Shown one piece after another: positions 1 to 12,193 of a DNA stretch of 64,000 nucleotides. The position numbers were made by a program, and so were the translations under genes. Every line of letters begins with the position of its first letter. Position 1 is the stretch's first letter. The notes beneath the pieces were generated by a model, which was given only the letters and a program-made list of their open reading frames with translations, was not told the DNA's origin and did no database searches. This stretch comes from Gracilariopsis chorda (lineage: Eukaryota; Rhodophyta; Florideophyceae; Gracilariales; Gracilariaceae), in NCBI GenBank assembly GCA_003194525.1, contig NBIV01000010.1, positions 310,001 to 374,000 on the forward strand. Direction: 5' to 3'.

Positions 1-2
1 TT

Positions 3-1230
3 GCTTCACAATACCAAGCGTATCATGCAATCATGGATCAGGTGCCAGCTATGTCAAATAGTGAGATGCTCATATGGTCTGTGAAAAACCAGGATGGGAA
101 GTATACGAGGAAGAGGGTGCGACCGGAACAGGAGTGTAGGGCACTGTTGAAAGACCTGATTCGCAGGTTCAGTCAGCCAGGGGACCTCGTGGTCGGCATG
201 TTTGCCGGAACGTTCTGGACAGCGATGGCGTACATGGAACTGCCCAAGCATCGGAAGTTTGTGGGGTGTGAACCGGACAAAGGCTACTTTGAACACGCCA
301 GGCATGCCGCTATTGTTCACTTCGCTTCCATAATACGGGAAGGACACACGGATATTGAGAAGAGCCAGGAGCTTCGAAAGATGCCCCATTGTGTTTCCTC
401 TGCATTCCCAATGGGAAGAAACAGGCTCACCGTGTTGTGGAGGGCTGTCGACCGATTTCCACCGTACCAAATTCTTCCCACACACCTTGTCAACTTTCTC
501 TCCACTTTGTGGCAAAGTGAAATTCTAGGGAAGTTGGGAAGGAAGAAAGCTATGGATGGATGGACGGGGGAGCTGCAGTGAAGAATGAATCTGGAGAACA
601 TGAAGTCTCTATTGGCAATGGAGGCTGTGCAATATGGGTTGCGAGTGGGCAAGTGTACTATTGGTCACGAAAAGGCTGGTGTTGGAATGTTTGCAACTCG
701 TCGAATTGCTGCAGGCGAGGTAGTGTGCTATTTCTACGGGACCTTGGTTTATCACGACCTTTCGAATCGGAAAGAAGTGCACAAGACCTACGGGGAGGGA
801 GTCCTGGGTGTGACGAAGGATCGCTTCCGGAAGTATGCCGTGGAGATAGAAGTCTACGGTCAACAGTTCTAATCACTTTGGTATCGAAAAAAGCTGACGA
901 ATTGGCATGGAAAACAAGCAAACCCCATTTTGGGGGGTTCCTGCCCCTTTTTGTACTGCGGGGTATATCAACGATTCAAAGTACATGGAAGGGAATAAAC
1001 AGTTAGATGCCATAGTGGATGGCCTCTTGAAAAAAGGGCAGGCTAATGTGCAAATGAAACGGACACAGGGAGTGGGACGAACACCAGGGGGAATAACGGA
1101 CTACAAACTTATTAAGATGGAGGCGACAGCCGACATAGAGCAAGGAGAAGAACTCTTCTCCAGATACGGTGATGTTTATGACTGGCAAATCCATTTGAAT
1201 GTGGAGGATGGAACGATAGTCATTGATTAG
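3..1230 (+). pseudogene. DNA methyltransferase-SET domain fusion, 5' partial, broken
   Basis: The reading frame is already open at the window edge, so the N-terminal part is missing. Residues encoded at about 120-310 look like the C-terminal half of an amino-methyltransferase of DNA (N6-adenine/N4-cytosine type): a PGDLVVGMFAGT stretch at the SAM-binding motif I position, followed by RKFVGCEPD and a Y..HARHA helix. The catalytic (D/N)PP(Y/F) motif would lie upstream of the window. A TGA at 579-581 interrupts, and the same frame resumes with a SET-like N-terminal half (GVGMFATRRIAAGEVVCYFYG, about 675-740). After a second break near 872-907 a different frame gives YINDSKY and, at 1130-1170, an IEQGEELFSRYG motif typical of the SET C-terminal half. 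Both domains in one frame imply one ancestral fused protein able to modify DNA and protein (probably histone) lysines. The last residue of motif I is F where G is usual. Domain calls are by motif; no search was run. Confidence 0.62.
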
Positions 1231-1830
1231 TTTGTTGTTATAAACCTTTCTCCACAGCTTGGCTAAAGGATGTCGTTTATTATGTGAACAGATGTCTAGT
1301 ACTAACTTACGACAATATTACTTTTCAGTAGGGAAGGAAGATACAAAGCGATATACATGTGACACAGAAACGTCCATTTTCGGTACCACCGTGGATTGTA
1401 TTTTCAAGATTTCACAAAAAGCAAAGATTATTGTGCGCATTGGGTGGCGAGATTTTCCCGGAAAACACACGGCATGCGCCAGCCCAGAGCGTCACCAGCC
1501 ACTTTTGCAAGAGTTTTGACTCCAAGAATCGCGCCGAAGGGAAGGAAGCGAGGCCCAAGAAAGGATAGTTCGGCGAGTGCGGCTAAGACGCGGCGAAAGG
1601 CTATTGAGGAGCGAACCGCGAGTTGAACGAAAGCGCAATCATGTGTTGCCAGGAGCGGATTATCGGGGAAGAGGTCAGGAGAACGTGCTTCGAAGAGAGG
1701 GGGAAGAGGTGGGGCAAAGAACGTCGGATCCGAGCGCACGACGAGTGAGCGCACGACGAGTGAGAATTTGAAGGCTGATGCCCATGCCCATGTAGCACGC
1801 GGGAGAGATTCGGTTCGGGGACAGCGATCT
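1231..1830. other. spacer between two transposon genes
   Basis: No convincing ORF. It contains short overlapping open frames only. A near-perfect 14-bp tandem duplication (gcgcacgacgagtg type) sits at about 1736-1763, just before the first ATG (1831) of the next gene. A promoter for the downstream gene may lie here but no TATA motif stands out. Confidence 0.4.
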
Positions 1831-3982
1831 ATGCGTGGGTTTGGTGGTGGGGTGGAGGGTAATAAAGGGTCGGTTGCTAGGAGAAGGGAAGCGGTACCAG
1901 ATCAGGGAGGGTTGAAAGCAAATGCGCGGGTCGAAGACCGAAATAAAGATGAAGAAAGGCCGGAAAGGAAACAAATGGAAAGGGCAGTTGCGCTGAAGAG
2001 AGGTGGAGCCCCAAGGGGAAATCAATATGGAGGAGAGGTAAATGTCCCTTTGGTAGAGAGTGATGGGGACGAAGAGGATCACACTGTGAAGGGGAGATGG
2101 ACGAGAGAGAGAATTCAGGAAGAAGTGGAACGGCCCTCTGATTTAAAGGAAACGCGAGAAGTGGAAGAAGTGGTCAGAGCGACGGATGGAATACAGGAAG
2201 CATCGAAAAGTGGGGAACGCACGAGCACCCCGGTATGGGAGCGAAAGGTGCAAATGGCTCAATACTTGGAAAGTGATAAAGGAAGCCTAACGCCGTTGGC
2301 CCCGGAAGGAATGCGAGAGAGGAAACGAAGTGTTCATCGGTCGCCCAGTGAGCCTGCTCAGGAGCGACGGCTGCCTGTCAACATTTTGGGAGATGCAGGG
2401 AATGACGACATCGGTGTGATGTCTCGATCTTCGTTAGTTGAGAGGTTCAATAGGTTGAAGGCAGAACTTGGGCAGATCAAAGGGAACCACTGCAGCCTAA
2501 AGATGTCACTGAAGCTGACGCAAGAGGAACTGAAGAGGATGAGAGAAGAGATGAGCGAGGAGAATTTGCTGATAGATAGCTTACGGGAAGGGATGAAGGT
2601 GAGACGAGGGGAGAGAAAGGGATCTGCAGGTGAAAAGGAATTGCGAGGGCGTAGGAAGTATGTGGTTGATGTGCAAGAGGGTTTTTATGGGTTTGTCAGG
2701 GTACTATATGATAGGTTGATGTACTATGCGAAGGTGGACGTATCGGAGCGTTGTTTTACTTCGGAGGGTGTGGAAAAAACCGGAAGAGTCGATGCGAAGT
2801 ATTGGGGAAGGGAAAAGAGGGCAGTGTGTTTGTTGTGGGCGGAAAGGAGATTGTACCTCGATGTTCGTTTGAGATTGCTTCTGAGATGAGGTCGTACACG
2901 CCTACGTCGCGAGGAGGAAGTAATGAACTATTGAAGTACTTGGTTGGCGTCGAGATTGAGGGGGCGAGATCGGAGTCAAGTCGTGAAGTGGGTAGGAAGG
3001 ATCAATGCGTGCGGGAAGTTATTGCGGACAGGTGTTTGAGAGAACGTATGAAGCAGAAGTTGAGTGATGTGATTGCGGTTTGGAAGCATGCGGCACGGGA
3101 CAAAATGTTTTCGTTGCTTGGGTATGACTTGATAGCCAGACATGTGAGACTGCGAGAGGGGACGGAGCTAGACATTGAGTTGAGGAAGCAGTTAGAGGCA
3201 GCAAAGACGAAGTTGAAGGGGGATGGGGAGGCGAAGAGCGGTAATTTATGTTCTTGGAGGATGAAAACAATCGAAGATCTTACGTATTCTGAATTTCAGG
3301 TTGCTGGGCGGCTGAGATAGTTTAGTGAAGGGGAAATGTACTTCGAGAACGGGGCTGCTGTGGAAGTGTTGGAAGAATTTATAGGATATGAGGTGGGAAC
3401 GGAAAGGGAGGGAAAGATGAAGTACGTTGATGGGACAGTGATGCATTTGGCTCGTTTGGATGCGTGGATCGGATGTGTTTTGACGGCAATGGACACAGAT
3501 GTGGGGCGTGGAGGAAGACGGCAGGTGTTACTTTCTACATTGTACGGTGAGTATCTTCCGCTCGCGGTAGAGAATATACTTCGTGTGGCGTGGGAGAGGG
3601 TGAGAGAGCTACATCATGAAGAATTGGAGAATGAAGGTTGCGATGAGGGTGACCCGCGTTGTATAGCTGGCAATGGGGATAGAGAAGCGACGGTAGCGCT
3701 AATGATACCTTCGAAGCGGAAGATATACTTGGCCGTGAAGGATGAATACTTTTTGGAACATATGACGAAACGGCTGGGAGGGGTGCTGGACTGTTATGTT
3801 GTGCATGTCGGCCAGAAGATGTGTGGATGAAGATGTTGGTTAAAGAGAGTCGATATGTTGGGAGAGGTGAGGCGACGGATCATGTCAAGGCGCAGTGGGA
3901 GGAAGGTCTGGGAGGTTATGAAGAACAAATTGAAGAAGAACAGTGTTACTGGTGGAACGGGTGGTTTACTGATGTGTTGTAG
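1831..3982 (+). pseudogene. unrecognised charged coiled-coil protein of the transposon, frameshifted
   Basis: I do not recognise this family. Frame 1 is open from upstream of 1768; the first ATG in it is 1831 and it ends at 2889. The protein-like signal then moves to another frame (about 2751-3320), passes an in-frame TAG at 3318-3320, continues to a TGA at 3828-3830, and a short extension of 51 codons in a third frame runs 3827-3982. The first 230 residues are low-complexity, rich in R, E, G and K, and look disordered. A heptad-like coiled coil follows (about 2440-2600, SLVERFNRLKAELGQIKG onward). The C-terminal part is more globular. It lies in the same orientation as the methyltransferase-SET gene and overlaps the end of the convergent transposase, so I infer it is an accessory or DNA-binding protein of the same element. 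Confidence 0.45.
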
Positions 3983-6900
3983 ATTTTGAGGCGTAAGGCT
4001 TTGAAGACGTGTCACGATAGAATCGGTTGATGTAGAAACGATGGAAGCGCCAGTAAAGACGAGCAGTGAATGGAGGGGCGAGGTAGTTTTCTCGAATGAC
4101 GTGGACTGCACCTAGAATAGAGGTGGAAGGAATGAGGCCGAACCAAGGAGATACGTTGTCGTCGGTGGAAGGTTTGGAGATGGGAACTGGATCGGTGGTG
4201 TGGTCCCGCTCTTCATCGGTTGAACACCGAAGGCAGACGCAGTTGAGGGTGATATCGACATTGTCGCGGGGTGGTACGAGTTCAAGGAATTGTACGAAAG
4301 CGAATTCCTTTGTAATGGGGGTGGAAGAGCTTGAAGAGGGGGAAGGTAGTTTGAAGCGAACTAGGGCAATGAGCTTAGAGACCCATACAGTGGGTGTGGA
4401 TGGAGAGGAGGAGTTGGTTTCTGCGACAAGGATATGGGAGAACTTTGGTGATCTGGAAGGTCCGAATGATGGAACGGCGTAGAGGCACTGGAGGAGAGGG
4501 ACGGAGGGTTCTTGGAGGACGAGTTCGTTTCGTTCTTGGTTGTAATTGTGTAGTGTTGAGATGTAGCCGCCGACGACGTATGCGGAGTTGACGAATGTGA
4601 GACGAGTTTGACGGAGGTTGTTGGGTGAGGGATTTGGCTTGAGATATTCGATAGAAAGAGAGACGAAGGAATGAAGTGTGGTGGGACCTAGTTGTGAGAT
4701 GATGGAGAGCGTGTCTGAGGAGAAGAGTTCTTGAAGAAATTTTGGACTTGCGTTGGGGGTGCATGCAAGGTACTTTGCGGCTGTGAAGATTCCGTAGAAG
4801 GAAAGATGTTTTCCGTCACGTACGAAGGAGGGTTTGCGTGGTTGTGGTTGAGTTTGAGGTCGAGCATGGGAGGATAGGGAAGGGTCTGCGGAAAGTGGAT
4901 TCCAGTCTTTTGAAGAGATTGAAGCGGTCTATAGCACGGATGGATTCTGTATGGGCGGTGGCTCTTCGCTTGGAAGTTTTGGAGTAATGTGATTTGAAAA
5001 GGACGTGGGCGTGCTCGAAGATGCCTGCGTCGTTGAAGTGGAGACCCCCGTATTGGCCTATCTCTTTGACGATGTGGTCGAGGAGATGGAACTTGAGGGT
5101 GCCGAGGTGGGAGGAGTGGTAGGGTCCGAGAATGGATGGGGCTGTGACTTTGAAGGATCTGATGTGTTTTCCGAGAGATAGGAGGGAGGTGTCTGTCCAT
5201 TCGGGGGAGGAGTTGTATCGCATAGCGGAGAGAAGGAGGTCTCTGTACTTGGTGAAGACAGAAGTGATGGGGGAGGAGTCGATTTCTTTGCACCATCTGT
5301 CGAAGAAGGCGCCGATGAAGGGGAAGACCATGTCGAGGGTGCGGTAATCCTTTGCTTCCAGCATTCCTCGTAAGCCTTCTGTGGTGAACAAGCCGGTGAG
5401 GGCTTGCGAGTTGTCATTTGTGGAGAAGTGGATGTGGAGGCCGGGTGCGGGGGAGTCCTTTTCGATGGCGGCGAGGATGGAGTTGGAGTGTTTGAGGATT
5501 GAGGTGCGGATGTAGTGGAAGGAACGTTTGGTGTTGTTGGGGCCGACTGTGGTCAAGAGTGATTCGGAGCGGAGTCGTTCGATGGCGGTGGCTTTGATGA
5601 GCTTTGAGACGCCGAGGTGGAAGTTGTGAGGGGGTTTGAAGGCGAAGATGTTGTGAGAGGAGAGAAGGGGAGTGATGTTGAAAATGGCGTACGATTCGAA
5701 GAGAGAGGGATACTTTGCGAGGGAGAGGGAATGGAGGACTCTGGTTGCTTGTACCTTTTTGGTGCGAGCGAATTTTGGCTTGCGGGGGAGTAGGGCTTCG
5801 TCGGACTGGCAAAGGAGAGCGGCGTGTTCTCTGCGTTTGTTTCGAGTCTGGGATTGTGTGCGGAAGTGGATGGGGTTTGTGTTGAGGGAGATGTGATCGC
5901 GGGGGACGGTACATCTGGGGCAGGGGTGATGTGGTCATGTTCCGTGCGAAATGGCGAGGATATCCTTTGCCTCTGGGAGGTCTGCGCAGTAGCTGGAGAA
6001 GATGGGGTGGCAGTGGCGGAGAACACCGTGGGCGTCACGGAATGAGAAACCGAGGAGGGCGGAAGAGAGGAGTGGGTTGAGGATTGCAGAGATGGCACGC
6101 TGAATGAGGTCCATTCTTGTTTCGCGTGGGATGCTGGAGGACGAATGTGGGATGAAGTCTGCGTGGTCGGGGGAGGAAGAGGGGGAGAAGGAGGTTGGGA
6201 GGTATCCGAGGAGGGTGAGGTTTTCGGAGATTCACTTTCGGCGGAATGCGTCTGAGAAGTTGAGAAGGGTGATGTGAAGGGGATATTAGTTGATGGAGGA
6301 GCTCTTGAGTGAGGAGGCGGACTTATCGGAGTATAACTGGACGAGACCGACAAAAGATTCCATACTGGTTGTTTCGGGGGTGTGCCAGACGATGTCATTG
6401 ATGTGGCACTGCATGATGGCTTGTTTGAAGGCAGAAACGACTTTGTTTCCAAAGGCTGCGGCCATAGGATGGGCGAAGGCGGGGCTGGAAGACGAGGAAG
6501 GGGAAGATTGGGACACAGGTTGGAAGAAGGTGTTGTTGAAGTGTGCGAGAGTGAGTTGTTGCTTCAGGACGTCTGTTGCACGTTTTTGGAAGAGGGTTGC
6601 GGAGAAGGAATTGTGCTCATCGGTGATTTTGAGTGGGAGGAAGCCGGTGGAGCTGATGCATTCCTTGAGGAGGTGTTCTTGGAGTGCGAGGCACTGCTTT
6701 GGGGAGGAGATGGATTTCTGGAAGGCTGACTTGGAGAAGGCCGGGTGGTTGAGAAGGGAGATGAGTTCGTCGGCTTTGCGTGCGCTGAAGGAGGAAGCGA
6801 TGGAGCAGCTGCAGAGGACGAGCTGCTCGAGATGGGGGTTGTTGAGGAGAGGGGAGGGGGATTGGGACGAGGTATGGGGAGGTGGGTTTGAGGAGGAGAA

Positions 6901-7221
6901 TGAACAGAAGGCGTGACTTGCCATATGGTGTGCATCTTGTGTTTGGAGGGAAAGGGAGGCCTGTTGGATGTGATAGGGTTCATCGTTGGCGAGGGGGACG
7001 TTGTCTGAGGGGCGGTGTGAGGGAGTGGGAGGAGGAATGGTGGAGAGGTTTGGAATGGATTTTCGTCGCTTACTCCTTGGAAGGAACTGGACGGGAGCGT
7101 TGGTGGAGGATGAAGGGCGTTTGTCGGGTGTGAGTCTATGAGCGCACCTGCGTTGCTGACTCTGGAGAGAGAACGAGGTGCGGCCATAGAAGGTGCAACG
7201 GGGATGGCAACAGGGTATCAT
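3960..7221 (-). pseudogene. KDZ/Plavaka-like transposase, frameshifted
   Basis: The minus strand encodes one large protein broken over several frames. ATG at 7221 starts an N-terminal cysteine/histidine motif (CCHPRC...RRCAHR) like the zinc-finger of Plavaka-type transposases, followed by a Ser/Pro-rich linker and a GLVQLYSDKSASS segment near 6300-6340. In another frame FSSYCADLPEAKDILAI lies at about 6000-5950, then a TGA at 5937-5935, then PHHPCPRCTVPRD. Further on are FKPPHNFHLGVSKL (about 5635-5595) and LGTLKFHLLDHIVKEIGQYGG with an E.AH..FK.HY helix (about 5100-4980). The C-terminal RFHRFYINRFYRD is at about 4040-4000. This order (zinc finger, QLYSDK, DLPE, CxxC, H-N-x-H-G, K-x-H) is what I know from KDZ/Plavaka transposases, first described in fungi. 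The catalytic DDE triad cannot be assigned by eye. Convergent with and overlapping the preceding gene. Confidence 0.55.
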
Positions 7222-7440
7222 AGCGGGGGAAGGAGAACAGAAAACGGGATGCTTGGAAACAGAGAAGGGAGCGTGGTGGCGGAGTGGGATATCGGGGAGC
7301 GTAATATTATGGCGCACGTAGATGAGGTGGTTCACGTGATGCAGAGCGTCTTTTCGTAGGGCGTGTGGTAGAGCATGCGATGCAGGGAGCAGGTCGGGCA
7401 ACGGGTGAAAGAAAGCTAAAGCTATTTGGTTATGTAAACG

Positions 7441-9910
7441 CTAAGTATCTATTCTATATATTCTATGTTTTCTATTTTGCTATTTGAAGGGGCACTCGCT
7501 CAGGACCAGTAAGATATGGATTCCACGTGCACCTGAGAGGGTAGGTATTAGTGGAGTCTGGCGCTAGTTTTACCTCCGAAGAAACTGGGAAATGTCTAGT
7601 ATACTGCTAGTCTTTTGTACCAAGCAAACTAGCTCTGTGCTATGTATGGAATTATTTTGAGAAATTTGATTCATTCAAAATTGGGTTTGAAGAGTCGTTA
7701 TTCGTTCATTTTAATTCTTTGCCTTTTGAATGCCAAACTAGCATAACGAGACCACCGACGTATAAGTGTCTGCAAAATGGTGCGGTTCGAAAGTGCTCTC
7801 GTGTTCACAACAGTTGGAGAGTGATCGTTCTGTTGACAGCGAGCCACGTCGAAGTGTGGCTCACTGCAGTGCAGTGCTACGATGCAGCGGATACTAATGC
7901 TCATGCTTCATTTTGCCTGCAATTCCGTAACACTTTTGAGCCAACAATTCACAAAGTATTCAGCAAAAGAATTCTGCCAGCAATGATACAGAACTCTAGG
8001 GCACATTTGCAGAATTCTCTCGTAGCGTGAGCTGTGTATTGGCGGTTTGGAACCTGTCAGGAGAATCTGTTTACCATAATGTTTGGTGCAGAGCATTGGG
8101 ATAACGTTGGGAGCTGATAATTGCAAGCATTCCTTGCTGCTATTACCGATAAAAGTTGGTTCTGCAATCAGCTGGAACGCCCCGGAAGCCACTGTTTGGA
8201 AACGATCTCCTAGAAAAGTAACACGCGTGGCCACGCTGGGATCTAATGCAGTATTTTTATTGATGATCGAGAATCTATGCATTTTTTCGTAGGCTCAGAC
8301 ATAGAATATCGGTTGCCGCCTGAATACTGGAATCCACCACTATTGTGCATAGCCACGTTATAGCAGCAATAAGTTCGTTTGCCCAACCAGCACCCATATG
8401 TCTTTATGGGATTCCAGTTGGCATCCGAGTGTTCATAGTTTCGGATGTATTATGGTGGTTCGTTTTAGATCCGCAATCCTAGATTCAGGCGCATGAAGTG
8501 TGAAGTATCGAAAAAAGATATTTCTTCAACAATTAAGTCTTGGGCTGCAACATCCTCATCAGTGAGCCTGAGACTGTGAGCAACTACCGCAATGATCACA
8601 CTAAATTGGAGCTCTTTACAATACTGAGGTACGTGTGTACCCATGTTCTCAATACATCTGCTATGCCGGCCGTTTATAGGCTCAGTCCTACGTTTCATTC
8701 GAGCCTCAGACCACCTTCGTCCAGATACGTCAACGCGAATTATAGACTGGATGTAATTCGCTGTGGTCAAGTCTGTTTCACAACTATTACCGTTCAGTGT
8801 TTTATACCATTAAAATAATCACTACAAATATCGTTCACAGATGCGTTACTGCTATTGGTTGATGTTCAGTTGGCGATACTGATCAAAGATAACACGGTAC
8901 CGTGTTTAACACCCTTCTGTTATGCTGTTGAGTCGCATGTTTTCTACTTCGCCGTTTTCTTTGTGTATACTTTTATGCCCTTACACGACCCAATTTTCAT
9001 ATTCAACATCTTCAGTGCTACCCAGAAATCTCTAGTACGCGTTGCACATGTTGTACTGCACTGAGCCCAGCTCTATACAAGTGCAGCTGGTGTACTTGGT
9101 TATCACCTTAGGTGAGATGTGTGGGCTGGTAAAATACAGAAGAAACGGTTTGCATAATCGCTTTGGCGCCCATGCAGTGGATGTCAGAGAAATGTGCCAA
9201 GAACGTAATATAAATTAATCTGATTCGATTTTCGTTGCATATTTGGGTAGCGCTTTCAGCAACCGCGCAGCTGTGATGAACAGGATATTACAGCAAAGTT
9301 TTAGACTTACGGATCATGGCTGGTTTGCCTTAGTGTCGGAGACGCTTGCAGAGCCAGTGAACCTAGCGGGTGCATGCAGAAACTACCATTTGGCCTTCTG
9401 ATAAATTATGAGCCAATGAATATAGGCCAAGTCGCTCAAATTTGGCTGCCTGTATTTCAGATTTGACGGTCAGAATGGACCCTCTGACGGTCCATTCTGA
9501 TCGCCAAACCGTACTCCAAACCACCTCCGAACGAAACGCAACCGAGGATGCACTCAGGGTCTCAGAAAGCGGCGGTAGCGGCTTGTGTCGGGTTGTTTTC
9601 AACTAACCTTGCGTGCTCACACCTTTTATTCAAACGATGCGACCATAAAAACCAATCACAAAACTCTTCTCAGCGCACCCACCATGGTCGTCTACATCCT
9701 AACTTAAGCCACCAACCGACACTGTGGGAGGTAATTCTAGCCCATGGCACAGAAAATGATTTTATAATTACAGCAAGGTTTACCAAACATGTTGTAATGA
9801 ATGAGATGTTACCTCTTTTTTCTATGACACGAACATACTGCAACTTTGGTAGTCCGTACCATAGAACGCATTCAAGAAAAGTTCGCAAACCTCTGTTGTA
9901 TCCTTTTTGG
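7441..9910. other. AT-rich intergenic DNA with weak minus-strand ORFs
   Basis: One stretch has some coding character. On the minus strand from about 8282 to 7698 a frame of 195 codons is broken only by a TGA at 7910-7908, and a second open frame lies just upstream at 8770-8465. Neither has a recognisable domain. At 9470-9500 there is a perfect 12-bp inverted repeat (tcagaatggacc / ggtccattctga) with a 7-bp spacer. Otherwise nothing is supported. Confidence 0.3.
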
Positions 9911-9961
9911 GATTGTTTGGAATAATTTGGATGCTTGACGTCCAAATTACTCCAAACAATC
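9911..9961. repeat. 21-bp near-perfect inverted repeat (hairpin)
   Basis: Arms 9911-9931 and 9941-9961 are reverse complements with a single mismatch (a/g at the middle) and a 9-bp spacer. The arms begin gattgtttgga and end with its complement. This could be a snapback transposon relic or a transcribed hairpin. Confidence 0.7.
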
Positions 9962-10289
9962 AAGGAAGTAGACGTGCAAGCAATTCTCTCATACTTTCCA
10001 CAGTATTTGGATATCAAGGGTGTATATGGAAATAAATATGATAATGCGATGAGAGAAGGTTAGTATACGTAGGATAGCGCGGGTGATGTCCTGCGCTCAG
10101 AATCACTCCGATGTGTGCATGCCCATCGAACGCACACCCAAGTACTTCCCGTGGTGTTCTGTAAATCACAATAGAAACAAATAGATAGCCGGACTCAAAT
10201 GCTCGGCCAAACGGTCTATTTAAAAAGAATACAAAATTACAAAGTATAGAAAGAAATTATGCCAATAGAAGGAGTACCATCTTTTCAAT

Positions 10290-11300
10290 AACTAAATTGA
10301 GCGCATGTGACTTATAACAAGTAGCTTATCCAACAAACTTAGTTTTATTGTTTTGATAAACACATCAGCAGTTTTCACTTCACTCCCTATCTGTTGTATA
10401 TTCACAACAACAAACTCACCAGTTCCTTAACGTAATAGGATTTCGATAATCTGTGATTGTTTAATTCAGCTGTTCTGAAGTTTTGACAGCTGATGTAACA
10501 GTAGAATTATCAGTGAAGACATAGATCGGATCTTATAATTCCTTTTTTGGTATCAAGCACCTGTTCATTGCTTATTTCTCAGAAGATTCATCGCAGCCAT
10601 ATAAGATTGTTTCCGGAATGCCGCAGTACCATGTACTCTGCTTTTCTAGAATATAGAGTCACAAGCGTCTGATTACTCGTCTTCCGCATTATTTGTGCTC
10701 TAGTCAATTTCACCAAGAGACCTGTATTAGATATTCTAGCTTGCTGTCATCCAGTCTATTATGCATCGCAGAATATGTCCATTGGAGCTACAGTGTTAAA
10801 GAAAACAAACGAAGGGATATTCGTGGTACGTTTCAAGTACTGCAAGTCCCTTGTACCAAGAGCCATGTGCCTGATTTATGAGTCATGTGTTTGATGCGAA
10901 AGCACCGATGCTGCAGACATGATTTTAGGCTGAGATGCTATTTCCAAATACATCAATTATCCTATCAGTATCGGATAGCGATGGTGAAGTGTCAGCAAAA
11001 GATTTTTTTCATTATCGTCCCCACCAGATAGGTCGCAGGTGTATGACGATGGCGTCTTTGTGACATCGGCTTGGCGTTGATCTTATTTTTTCTTAGACTT
11101 AGTGACGTACCTTCGTTGTTTAACTCTAATGCTATATCTGGCCCGTTGAATGTCCAAGCCGATAAATGGAATGGATTCACCCAGAACCCTTACTTTGAAA
11201 AGTGGGTACATCTCTTCTTTGAAATATTCCAAGAGTTGTATGGCGTTTGATAAAATTAATATTCCTTCATCCAATATTACCAGAATTAGAACACTGGTTC
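10290..11300 (-). pseudogene. Ty1/copia pol remnant (reverse transcriptase and RNase H)
   Basis: On the minus strand, 11,270-11,090 encodes a segment like the copia reverse-transcriptase palm after the catalytic motif: FKEEMYPLFKVR, then IPFIGLDIQR and VKQRRYV, matching the usual order FKM-DLG, FLGIEI and SQ-Y. Near 10,420-10,300 the same strand reads NHR.SKSYYVKELV and then KTADVFIKT in a shifted frame, which is the copia RNase H tail (NHRSKHIEIRYH, ADIFTK). Multiple stops and frameshifts. It differs from the copia copy at 39-45 kb in orientation and is older. No LTRs found. Confidence 0.55.
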
Positions 11301-12193
11301 TTGATCGATAAATGCAACCAATTGTCTTTTTCTGATTAACCAGTTTCTAGTCGTATATACTCCGAGCAAATCATTGAGCCCTAGATCTTTCTTTCATGCT
11401 TTGATCCATGAAAGGGCTTCAATAGTAAATAAACCTTTTCCAGGTACAGAGGAAAATCCTAAGAAAATATGTGGTCGTTCCATGTTGAGTGGCTGGGCCA
11501 GGTCTTCATACGTTTGGTGCGATCGTTTTATTCAAAGCCAATACCATTTTAATTCGGCCCGTTTGCATTGCTGAACAAAACCGACCCGAAACAGGAAGGT
11601 TACGTTAGCTCCATTGTCTTGATGCCTGCTTTGCCACACGTTTTGCCTCTCATACCAACAAAACTCAATGTAGATTTTGTTGACGTTCTATGTCCATGAT
11701 GGTATCGCGACTGGCGAGTTCGATAGAGCCAAATAAACATGAACGCCTAGGCAACAAACACAGGTCACATTTCCTGCGAGTATCCAAAGCACAAGCTCAT
11801 CCGAGCGTTACAGACCGACTAACAACATTTCTCTCTCGTTATCTTCATCTCTTCCTTACCATAGCTACCTGCAATCTCCATGTACAACTTGCTCAGCGGT
11901 GCAGACCAAGATTGGTGAGATTTTCGGTAAAGTACGCTAATAATGAACAAAAATACACCAGCCCTCTTTCTGTCACTAGAGAGCAAAAGCAAGCATTACA
12001 AATCTCCAAGGAGGTTGTAATAATTGATGCCGCTAGATCTCAAAATTTCAAGAGCATAAGCAGAAAACCACTGTAAAATATCCTTCAAATGCTTCCGTTG
12101 TTTCCCGATAACAATCCATGACAAGAAGTTCAATCTCCACGAATCTGCATTCCTTTCATGTTCTGTGGTTAATCTTTAAAAAAGAAACAAGTT
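11301..12193. other. intergenic, nothing recognised
   Basis: Only short open frames with no protein signature (the longest, 11,690-12,076, is not convincing). May contain further decayed copia sequence upstream of the RT remnant. Confidence 0.3.

Larger units (their letters stand above)
1..7440. mobile_element. decayed multi-gene DNA transposon, left end outside window
   Basis: Two plus-strand genes (methyltransferase-SET and a coiled-coil protein) face a minus-strand transposase, with gene ends overlapping at 3.96-3.98 kb. All three carry frameshifts or stops of similar number, consistent with one element decaying as a unit. The right limit is set only by the loss of coding signal and the change to AT-rich sequence after about 7400. 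No terminal inverted repeat can be tested because the left end is not in the window. Alternative: a transposase that inserted beside an unrelated host methyltransferase-SET gene. Confidence 0.5.

Noticed and set aside
560-1006. Plus-strand frame of 148 codons
   Set aside because: Overlaps the SET-domain frames and has no protein signature.
5132-6916. Plus-strand open frames opposite the transposase
   Set aside because: They are the complement of the minus-strand coding sequence; the recognised motifs are all on the minus strand.
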